Assembly: GCA_023419055.1 (NCBI GenBank) | Contig: JAEZYO010000938.1 | Span: 1-9,854 of the forward strand | DNA from: Pseudomonadota bacterium | GTDB taxonomy: Bacteria > Myxococcota > Polyangia > Polyangiales > Polyangiaceae | Direction: 5' to 3' | Length of the DNA stretch: 9,854 nt | Shown here: positions 1-5,647 of the stretch, piece by piece | Layout of the letters: each line of letters opens with the position of its first letter | Numbering within the stretch: position 1 is the stretch's first letter | The notes under the pieces: generated by a model | Seen by the model: the letters and a program-made list of their open reading frames with translations, nothing else | Told to the model about the DNA's origin: nothing | The model's database searches: none | Translations under genes and position numbers: made by a program

Positions 1-36
1 TTCGCCGCCATGAGTGCAGTCCGTGGACGTGGTGGC

Positions 37-42
37 AGGAGG
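37..42 (+). promoter_or_regulatory. Ribosome binding site of the DoxX-family gene
   Basis: A perfect AGGAGG lies 4 nt upstream of the ATG at 47. It decides the start: in-frame GTG codons further upstream (from 14) have no comparable Shine-Dalgarno sequence. The 4-nt spacer is short but workable. Confidence 0.7.
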
Positions 43-46
43 CAGC

Positions 47-538
47 ATGTCCGGGGCACGATTGGCCGACGCGGCACAAGATCTCGATGAGAATCGGCAG
101 CTCGGGCTCGACCTCCTTCGCATCTACCTGGGGCTCGCGCTCGTCGTGCGCGGAGCGCTCTTCGTCGCGCACCAGGACGTGCTCCTCGGGATGATTCAGT
201 CGAGCGGCAACTGGCTCTGGGCCGCGGCGATCGGACACTATGTCGCGCTCGCGCACATCGGCGGCGGACTGCTCCTGGCGCTCGGATTCTACACGCGCTT
301 CGCGGCGATCTTGCAGATCCCGATCCTGATCGGCGCCGTGTTCTTCACGCATTGGGGTGAGGGGTTGCTCGGCCGCGGGCAGGCTCTCGAGCTCGCCGGC
401 CTCGTGTTGGTCATGCTCGTGGTGTTCGCATTCTTCGGTGCGGGACCCCTGTCGCTCGATCATCGGATGAAGAACCGCGCGCGCGGCGAGAGCGGAACCT
501 CTACTACCCCGACCTACCCGACGTACGCGAGGCGCTGA
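47..538 (+). CDS. DoxX-family integral membrane protein
   Basis: This encodes a 163-residue inner-membrane protein. It has a short charged N-terminus and four predicted transmembrane segments at about residues 23-41, 63-81, 83-101 and 115-132, followed by a hydrophilic tail rich in Ser, Thr, Pro and Arg. The four-helix layout, the LLRIYLGLALVVRGALF segment in helix 1 and the GGLLLALGFYTRFAA segment in helices 2-3 are typical of the DoxX/YphA-like superfamily. Members are linked to redox or thiosulfate metabolism in some organisms, but most have no defined function. The ATG at 47 is chosen because a perfect AGGAGG precedes it; an upstream GTG at 14 in the same frame would add 11 residues. The stop lies 7 nt before the next gene, a receiver-histidine kinase, so the two are probably co-transcribed. 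Family assignment is fairly sure; the role is unknown. Confidence 0.8.
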   Translation: MSGARLADAAQDLDENRQLGLDLLRIYLGLALVVRGALFVAHQDVLLGMIQSSGNWLWAAAIGHYVALAHIGGGLLLALGFYTRFAAILQIPILIGAVFFTHWGEGLLGRGQALELAGLVLVMLVVFAFFGAGPLSLDHRMKNRARGESGTSTTPTYPTYARR

Positions 539-545
539 ACCGAAC

Positions 546-1703
546 ATGAGTCACCATCCTGCCCTTCCGATTGACCACCGCCTGGAGAAGGAGTCCGCGC
601 CCAGCGCTTCGGGCCGCACCTCCGGTCCGGTCGCCAAGCCGCAGCGGGTGCTCGTGGTCGAGGACAACGACGCGTTGCGCACCGAGATCGCGGAGCTCTT
701 CCGCGACTACGGGTACAACGTGGCGGAAGCGGCGGACGGGGCTCAGGCGCTGCGCTCGATGCGCGACGAGGCGCCCGTCGACGTGGTGCTCCTCGACCTG
801 TGGATGCCGAAGATGGATGGTTGGCACTTCAGGCTCGAGCAGCGGCGCGACCCCTCGCTGAGGAGCATCCCGGTGGTCGTGCTGACGGCGGACGACAGCG
901 TCCAGGCGCGCACCATCGACGCCGACGCGGTGATCCCGAAGCCGTTCGAGGCCGAGGAGCTCGCTGCCACGGTGAGCAAGGTGATCGCCAAGCGGCAGAG
1001 CAGCGATCACGAGCTACCCGCGTTCGTGCGCGATTCCATGGAGCTCATCGCGGGCGCCGTCGGGCACGAGATCGCGAACCCGCTCACGGTGCTCATTCAC
1101 ACTCTCGAGCACGCGCGGCGGAGCGGGCAAGGTCTCGGACAGGGCCGCGACGCGCTCGGCCAGGCCAGCATCGACGAGCTTTTGGTTCAATGCTGGCGGA
1201 TGGTCGAGACCATCCGCAGCCTTCGAGATCTACCGCCGCCCAAGTGGCACAAGAGCCGTGAGGTCGACCTCGTGCGCACCGTGCAGACCGCCGTGTCGGC
1301 GACCGCGGGCGCGGCCGGTCACGTGACGCACGAGCCGAGCGATTCGCTGCGAGTGGCTGGGGACAGCCAGGTCGTCCATTACGTGTGCCGCGCGTTGCTC
1401 AGGAACGCCGTCGAGGCGGCGCCGAGCCACGATGAGCCCACCCAGCAGCGCGTCGACGTCGATATCCGCCGAGAGGGACGCGACGTGGTCCTGGACGTCC
1501 ACGATCGCGGACCGCAAATCCCCGAAGAAGATCTGCCCAAGATCTTCTCCCCCGACTACCTCGGGCGCGGCGGGGGCTGGAGCGGCGGGATCCGGCTCTG
1601 GTTCGTGCGCGAGGCGGTCCACGCGATGAACGGTGCCATCGAGGTCTTCAACGACCCGGCGGAAGGCGTTCACAGCCGAGTACGTTTGCCGGCCGCTTCC
1701 TGA
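546..1703 (+). CDS. Soluble receiver-histidine kinase (REC-HisKA-HATPase)
   Basis: This 385-residue protein has no membrane segment, so it is probably cytoplasmic. An N-terminal receiver domain spans about residues 33-150, with acidic pocket Glu39/Asp40, phospho-acceptor Asp84 (in VVLLDLWMPKMDG), switch Thr114 and Lys132 (in IPKPF). A histidine-kinase dimerisation domain follows at about 158-230, with phospho-accepting His174 in GHEIANPLT. The ATPase domain is at about 240-383, with N-box Asn287 in LLRNAVEA and G1 Asp320 in DRGPQIP. The glycine-rich ATP lid (about 335-352) departs from the usual GTGLGL form: it reads RGGGWSGGIRLW, and the F-box is not clear, so kinase activity may be weak or altered. 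The receiver-first order suggests the kinase responds to phosphorylation from another kinase, possibly the large hybrid kinase downstream. The ATG at 546 has only a weak GAGG about 13 nt upstream and sits 7 nt after the DoxX gene, which suggests translational coupling. Confidence 0.9.
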   Translation: MSHHPALPIDHRLEKESAPSASGRTSGPVAKPQRVLVVEDNDALRTEIAELFRDYGYNVAEAADGAQALRSMRDEAPVDVVLLDLWMPKMDGWHFRLEQRRDPSLRSIPVVVLTADDSVQARTIDADAVIPKPFEAEELAATVSKVIAKRQSSDHELPAFVRDSMELIAGAVGHEIANPLTVLIHTLEHARRSGQGLGQGRDALGQASIDELLVQCWRMVETIRSLRDLPPPKWHKSREVDLVRTVQTAVSATAGAAGHVTHEPSDSLRVAGDSQVVHYVCRALLRNAVEAAPSHDEPTQQRVDVDIRREGRDVVLDVHDRGPQIPEEDLPKIFSPDYLGRGGGWSGGIRLWFVREAVHAMNGAIEVFNDPAEGVHSRVRLPAAS

Positions 1704-1781
1704 AACGGTGCGCGGAAAACGACGCTCCTGTGGCACTCTGCCGCAGTGAGCCGGCCGGGCTGCGCGGAAGTCCCGAGGAAT

Positions 1782-1817
1782 CGATGCGATTTCAGGCTCG
1801 TGCGGGAGCTCGCATCG
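1782..1817 (+). repeat. Inverted repeat / hairpin in the leader of the hybrid kinase gene
   Basis: CGATGCGA (1782-1789) is perfectly complementary to TCGCATCG (1810-1817). Inside it GCTC (1796-1799) pairs with GAGC (1806-1809) around a 6-nt loop. The right arm is continuous and the left arm has a 6-nt bulge (TTTCAG), giving a 12-bp interrupted stem. It ends 28 nt before the ATG of the hybrid kinase. It has no T-run, so it is not an ordinary terminator of the upstream gene. It may be an operator or a 5'-leader structure, or chance in G+C-rich DNA. Confidence 0.35.
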
Positions 1818-1834
1818 TGCAAACTCGGCCTCGC

Positions 1835-1840
1835 GGAGGA
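1835..1840 (+). promoter_or_regulatory. Ribosome binding site of the hybrid kinase gene
   Basis: GGAGGA lies 5 nt upstream of the ATG at 1846. It supports that start, from which the HGH-containing sensor motif begins within the first 13 residues. Confidence 0.65.
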
Positions 1841-1845
1841 TTTCC

Positions 1846-4311
1846 ATGTCCGGGTGGACACGCGAGCACTTCTTACACGGCCACTCGACCCTCTTCGTCG
1901 GCCCGTTCGGCGTCGAACGCGCGGCGCTCCTCGTCGACGTCGCCGCGAACGCCGTGCTCGGTGCCGCGTCGCTCTCCATCGCGCTCACGCTGCTGCACTT
2001 CGTGTCTCGGCGAAGCGACGAGGCGAACCGCCGGGCGCTGTTCGCGCTGGTGGCCTTCTTGTCGGGCGCGGCGGCCCTCGCCTTCGTCGCCGCCCTTTCG
2101 AACCACGGCCCGGTGCCGCCGGGTGTCGCGATTCTCCGCCTGCTCACCGCGGCGGGCGCCGTCGTGGCGGCGTTTCGCCTGCCGGTGCTCCTGGCTCGTC
2201 CGGCCGAGCTCGAGAAGGCCGGTGACGCCTGGCGCAAGCGCGTCGCGGAGCTCGAGAACAGCGTCAAGCAGCTGACCCTGGTTTGCGAGGCGGGGCGCGA
2301 AGCCGATCTGACGAAGTCGCGCTCCATCGCGAACGTGAGCCACGAGCTTCGCACGCCGTTGACGTTGATCCTCGCCCCCGCCGAGCGCCTGCTCGAGCAG
2401 CAGAACCTGACGCTCGAGCAGCGGCGCGACATGAGCGTGATCGTGCGCAGCGCCCGCACCTTGCGAAAACACGTGAACGACCTGCTGGACGTGGCGCGTT
2501 TCGAGGCGGGTCAGCTCGATCTCGCCTACTTTCAGACGGACGCGGCGCGCCTAGTCCGGCGGGCGGCGGCTCACTTCGACGCCATCGCCGCGGAGCGCTC
2601 GGTGAACTTCAGCGTGACCGGGGAGACCGACGTGCGCGCCGAGCTCGACCCCGACAAGTTCGAGCGTGTGCTCTTGAACCTGCTCTCGAACGCGTTCAAG
2701 GTCACGCCGCGCGAAGGGACGATCCGCTGCGACGTCAGCACGACCAATCGCGGCGAGCTCTCGCTCAAGGTCTCCGACAGCGGCCCCGGCGTGCCGGTCG
2801 CGGATCGCGCCCGCATCTTCGAACGGTTCACTCAGCTCGACGGGGTGGCGAAGAAGCGCGGCGGGACCGGCCTCGGACTCGCGATCGTTCGTGAGTTCGT
2901 CGAGGCGCACCGCGGCAGCGTGGCCGTGACCGACGCGGCCGAGGGCGGCGCGTGCTTCAACGTGACCCTGCCGCTCGACGCGCCGCCGGAGACATCGGTT
3001 CGGGTGGGTGAGTTCTCGCTCTCGGGGCACACGCGTGCGGCGCTCGACGAGACGCTGGACGAGCTCTCACTCGGCGACGGCGGCTCGGGGACCATGATGA
3101 GCGCCGGGCGCGCGCGCGTCCTCGTGGTGGAGGACAACCCGGAGATGAACCGCTTCATCCGGGAGATCTTGGCCTCCGAGTTCACGGTCATCGGGGTGCT
3201 CGACGCCGAGGCCGGCGAGCAGGCGATCGCGGAAAAAGGGCCGGATTTGCTGGTCACGGATTTGATGCTGCCCGGCACTTCGGGCGACGAGCTCGTGCGG
3301 CGCATCCGGCGGCAAACCACCAACGCGAACCTACCGGTGCTGGTCTTGACCGCGAAGCCGGACGAAGAGCTCCGCGTCGGCCTGCTCCGCGAAGGGAGCC
3401 TCGACTACCTGGTGAAGCCGTTCTCGGCGGCAGAGCTCGTCGCACGCGCGCGCAACCTGGTGGCGCTCAAGCGCACGCGCGACGTGTTGCAGAGCGAGCT
3501 CGACACGCAGGTGCGTGATCTCGACGTGCTGGCGTCGGAGCTCGCGCAGCAGAAGCGCGAAATCTCGAGCGCGCTCGAGACCGCGCGCGCTTCGCGCGAC
3601 GAGGCGGAGCGCGCGAGCCGCGTGAAGTCGACGTTCTTGCGCATGGTCTCGCACGAGCTCCGAACCCCGCTCGCCGCCATCTTGCTGCAGCTCGATCGTT
3701 TGTGCCGCATGGCCGACGAGATCCCCGACCGGCCTCGCGAGCTCCTCTTGCGCTGCACCTCGGGCACCCGCAAGCTCGCGCGCCTGGTGGAGAGCGTGCT
3801 CGAGTACACGCGCATCGAAGCGGGCCGCCTCGAGGTCGCGAAGGAGTCGTTCGACGCGCACGAGATGGCGAGCGAGGTGGTCGCGATGACCCAGCCGCAC
3901 GCCGAGCAGAAGGCCCTCGGCCTGAACCTGCACGTCCCCCAGGCCATGCCGCGCGTCGAGACCGACCCCCGCCTGCTGCGGCTCGTGCTCTTGAACCTGG
4001 TCGAGAACGCGGTGAAGTTCACCGATCGCGGCGACGTCGACGTCGGCGTCGAGCTCCAGGGGAGCCACCTCCAGCTCAGCGTGCGCGACTCGGGCCCCGG
4101 CATCCCCGAGGAGCAGCAGCCGCTCGTCTTCCAGCCCTTCGAGCAGCTCGCCCCGAACGAGGGCAAGCACCTGCCCGGCATCGGGCTCGGGCTCGCGCTC
4201 GTACGCGAGATGGTGAGCGCGCTCGGCGGCAGCATCGCCGTCTCGTCGAGGCTCGGCGAAGGCGCCTGCTTCACGGTGCGCGTGCCGGTGAGCTTCGTCG
4301 AAGCGGCGTGA
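1846..4311 (+). CDS. Membrane hybrid histidine kinase with ETR1-like sensor (kinase-receiver-kinase)
   Basis: This is an 821-residue sensor kinase. Residues 9-120 hold a motif HGH (11-13) and three hydrophobic helices (about 26-53, 63-84, 93-116), then RPAELE. The layout matches the ethylene-receptor-like membrane domain of bacterial kinases, but the copper ligands Cys and His expected in helix 2 are absent. The first kinase core follows: His166 (NVSHELRTPL), N-box Asn282, G1 DSGPG (311-315) and G2 GGTGLGL (339-345). A receiver spans about 423-540, with Glu429/Asp430, Asp472, Thr502 and Lys524. A likely coiled coil covers 541-595. The second kinase core has His603 (VSHELRTPL), N-box Asn721, G1 DSGPG (748-752) and G2 GIGLGL (778-783). 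Both cores keep all key residues. No HPt or DNA-binding output domain is present, so phosphate must pass to other proteins. The upstream receiver-kinase is a candidate partner. The gene ends 3 bp from the stop of the convergent neighbour. Confidence 0.93.
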   Translation: MSGWTREHFLHGHSTLFVGPFGVERAALLVDVAANAVLGAASLSIALTLLHFVSRRSDEANRRALFALVAFLSGAAALAFVAALSNHGPVPPGVAILRLLTAAGAVVAAFRLPVLLARPAELEKAGDAWRKRVAELENSVKQLTLVCEAGREADLTKSRSIANVSHELRTPLTLILAPAERLLEQQNLTLEQRRDMSVIVRSARTLRKHVNDLLDVARFEAGQLDLAYFQTDAARLVRRAAAHFDAIAAERSVNFSVTGETDVRAELDPDKFERVLLNLLSNAFKVTPREGTIRCDVSTTNRGELSLKVSDSGPGVPVADRARIFERFTQLDGVAKKRGGTGLGLAIVREFVEAHRGSVAVTDAAEGGACFNVTLPLDAPPETSVRVGEFSLSGHTRAALDETLDELSLGDGGSGTMMSAGRARVLVVEDNPEMNRFIREILASEFTVIGVLDAEAGEQAIAEKGPDLLVTDLMLPGTSGDELVRRIRRQTTNANLPVLVLTAKPDEELRVGLLREGSLDYLVKPFSAAELVARARNLVALKRTRDVLQSELDTQVRDLDVLASELAQQKREISSALETARASRDEAERASRVKSTFLRMVSHELRTPLAAILLQLDRLCRMADEIPDRPRELLLRCTSGTRKLARLVESVLEYTRIEAGRLEVAKESFDAHEMASEVVAMTQPHAEQKALGLNLHVPQAMPRVETDPRLLRLVLLNLVENAVKFTDRGDVDVGVELQGSHLQLSVRDSGPGIPEEQQPLVFQPFEQLAPNEGKHLPGIGLGLALVREMVSALGGSIAVSSRLGEGACFTVRVPVSFVEAA

Positions 4312-4314
4312 GCG

Positions 4315-4836
4315 CTAGAGGTCGCCGTGACCGAAGCCCGCGGCGCGCCCGTCGCGGATGAGCTTGCGGAGCTTCTGCTCGTCTTCGGCGGCGTCGAGCA
4401 GGAGCGCGCGCAAGCCGTCCAGAGGCTCTCGCTTCTTCCCGTACGCGAGCGCCGCATCGCTCTCCGAGTCGAGCTCGAGCCCGGACAGGCGAGCGTCCTT
4501 GGACATCAGGTACTCGATGAGTGCCTCCCACGCCGGACCGTTGCTGTACGAGCGCTCCGCTTCGAACACCGCCGCGAGCTCGAGCATGGCGTCGGCGTCG
4601 ACAGCGAGCATGAACCCACCGCGCGGGTGCAGGCTTACCTCGATCGCGCGAGCCAGGCGCTCGCGCCGTGTCGTGCCGGCCGCCGATCTCGTGCTCGCCG
4701 GCGCGCTCTCCTTGCCGGAGACGGCCGGAGCCGAGCTCTGCGTCGTGGGGACGGACTCGGCTCCGGGCGACGGCCGGCCTTCTGGCGATTTGCTACAGGC
4801 GGCCGCCGCGATCAGGAAGAAAACGAGGTAGCGCGA
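4315..4836 (-). CDS. Putative small lipoprotein lacking a canonical start codon
   Basis: The reading frame is open from 4845 down to the TAG at 4315-4317. It encodes a classic lipoprotein layout: RYLVFFLIAAAAC with lipidation Cys codon at 4797-4795, a Ser/Pro/Ala/Thr-rich linker of about 40 residues, and a roughly 115-residue acidic, probably helical domain ending in GFGHGDL. No ATG, GTG or TTG lies in frame between the preceding gene's TGA (4848-4846) and the Cys codon. A GAGAGG (4847-4842) sits 5 nt before a TCG codon at 4836, exactly where a start would give a normal 13-residue signal peptide. The start may therefore have been lost by substitution (TTG to TCG), may be a sequencing error, or may be non-canonical. 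The first in-frame ATG, at 4611, would give only 98 residues without signal or linker. I do not recognise the C-terminal domain. The gene follows the Bax-inhibitor-like gene directly and in the same frame. Confidence 0.6.
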   Translation of the reverse strand, partial: SRYLVFFLIAAAACSKSPEGRPSPGAESVPTTQSSAPAVSGKESAPASTRSAAGTTRRERLARAIEVSLHPRGGFMLAVDADAMLELAAVFEAERSYSNGPAWEALIEYLMSKDARLSGLELDSESDAALAYGKKREPLDGLRALLLDAAEDEQKLRKLIRDGRAAGFGHGDL

Positions 4837-4841
4837 AGGAG

Positions 4842-4847
4842 CCTCTC
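4842..4847 (-). promoter_or_regulatory. Possible ribosome binding site of the lipoprotein frame
   Basis: GAGAGG on the - strand overlaps the stop codon of the Bax-inhibitor-like gene. It lies 5 nt before the TCG codon (4836-4834) that stands where the lipoprotein start is expected. The spacing supports translation beginning there if the codon were ATG, GTG or TTG. Confidence 0.35.
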
Positions 4848-5541
4848 AGTCGCGCGAGGCGAGGAAGATCCGGAGCACGTACCAGAAGAGGAGCGCGACG
4901 GAGGCGAAGAGCTGGAGCGCGGCGCCGACGTAGCGATCTTCGGGGTAGTGATGAATGATGTTCGAGGTGTCGTAGAGGATCGCGGCGCCGGCGAAGAACA
5001 CCATCGCCACCGAGAAGAAGACGCCGAGCTGGATGCCGAAGAGGATCGAGGCCGCGATCAGCACGAGGGCGCCGATGCCGCCCCACATCAAGAGGCCGCG
5101 CAGGAAGGAGAAGTCCTTGCGGGTGTAGAAGGCGACGCCGGTGAGCCCCGCGAAGCCGAGCATGGTGACGAGCCCCGCGCTCGAGATGACGCCGGGAGCG
5201 ACCGCGTTCGCGAAGGCGAGCAGCGGCAGGAAGATGAGCGCCTCGATGACCACGTACCCGGCGAGCGCCGCGTACTGCGCCGCCTTCGACTCGGCGGTGT
5301 GAGCCGCGCGGCTCGCGAGCCAGCTCGTCACCATGAAGGCGCCGAGCACGAGGAGCCAGCGCCCCTGCATCGCCGAGACGATGACTTCCGCGAGCCCGCT
5401 CGTGAAGAGCGCGATCTCGAGCGCCGTGAAGGCGACGATCGCGCCGAACAGGTGATTGTACGTGCGGGTGATGAACCGCGCGCGCGCTTCGACGGAGTCG
5501 TATCCGACGGTTGCTGACGAGTAGCCGTATCCGGTGTTCAT
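4846..5541 (-). CDS. Bax inhibitor-1 / YccA-family membrane protein
   Basis: This 231-residue protein has about seven transmembrane segments (roughly 29-50, 62-78, 89-110, 119-138, 148-165, 168-190 and 205-226) and a short Tyr/Gly/Ser-rich N-terminus. The sixth-helix end and following loop, ILYDTSNIIHHYPEDRYVGA (188-207), and the last helix are diagnostic of the Bax inhibitor-1 (TMBIM/YccA/YbhL/YetJ) family. Characterised relatives are pH-sensitive calcium leak channels (YetJ) or modulators of the FtsH protease (YccA). One aspartate of the family's di-aspartyl pair is kept at Asp191. The position of the second, in the last helix, appears to be Ser214. The ATG at 5541 fits the usual start of family members, but no clear Shine-Dalgarno sequence precedes it. 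It lies 86 nt after the beta-propeller gene and directly abuts the lipoprotein frame, so it is probably part of the same unit. Confidence 0.9.
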   Translation of the reverse strand: MNTGYGYSSATVGYDSVEARARFITRTYNHLFGAIVAFTALEIALFTSGLAEVIVSAMQGRWLLVLGAFMVTSWLASRAAHTAESKAAQYAALAGYVVIEALIFLPLLAFANAVAPGVISSAGLVTMLGFAGLTGVAFYTRKDFSFLRGLLMWGGIGALVLIAASILFGIQLGVFFSVAMVFFAGAAILYDTSNIIHHYPEDRYVGAALQLFASVALLFWYVLRIFLASRD

Positions 5542-5613
5542 GGCCCGAGCATGCTAACCCGTTGTCAAGGACGCGCCAAACCCACCTTGCCCCACCGAGG
5601 AAACTCGAAGCTT

Positions 5614-5647
5614 CCTGCCGGGTTCGGCTACTCGCTCGCCCGGCAGG
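5614..5647 (-). terminator. Hairpin straddling the stop of the beta-propeller gene
   Basis: A perfect 9-bp inverted repeat, CCTGCCGGG (5614-5622) and CCCGGCAGG (5639-5647), is separated by 16 nt and has the stop codon (5628-5630) in its loop. A G+C-rich stem at a gene end could attenuate transcription before the Bax-inhibitor-like gene. There is no T-run after it on the - strand, so a classic intrinsic terminator is not shown. Confidence 0.25.

Noticed and set aside
1..90. A frame open from the left edge to a TGA at 88-90
   Set aside because: It could be the end of an upstream gene, but it overlaps the DoxX gene and its ribosome binding site and has no recognisable sequence. Another frame stops at 11-13. 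Nothing decides between them.
1731..1746. TGGCAC followed by a GC pair, resembling a sigma-54 promoter before the hybrid kinase
   Set aside because: The GG-to-GC spacing is one base shorter than the strictly required spacing and the -12 element is poor (CGCA). No activator site is evident.
4315..4611. Treating the 98-codon ATG frame as the whole gene
   Set aside because: The frame continues upstream into a lipoprotein signal and linker, and the ATG at 4611 sits in the middle of a continuous protein-like sequence, so 98 codons is probably only the C-terminal part.
4327..5517. A 396-codon + strand frame opposite the lipoprotein and Bax-inhibitor-like genes
   Set aside because: It is highly charged and repetitive, with no recognisable domain, and is fully opposite a clear seven-helix membrane protein.
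5552..5568. Perfect TTGACA (- strand, 5568-5563) upstream of the Bax-inhibitor-like gene, with TAGCAT after it
   Set aside because: The TAGCAT is only 5 nt downstream, far too close, and the properly spaced position would overlap the start codon and is G+C-rich. It is not a usable -35/-10 pair.
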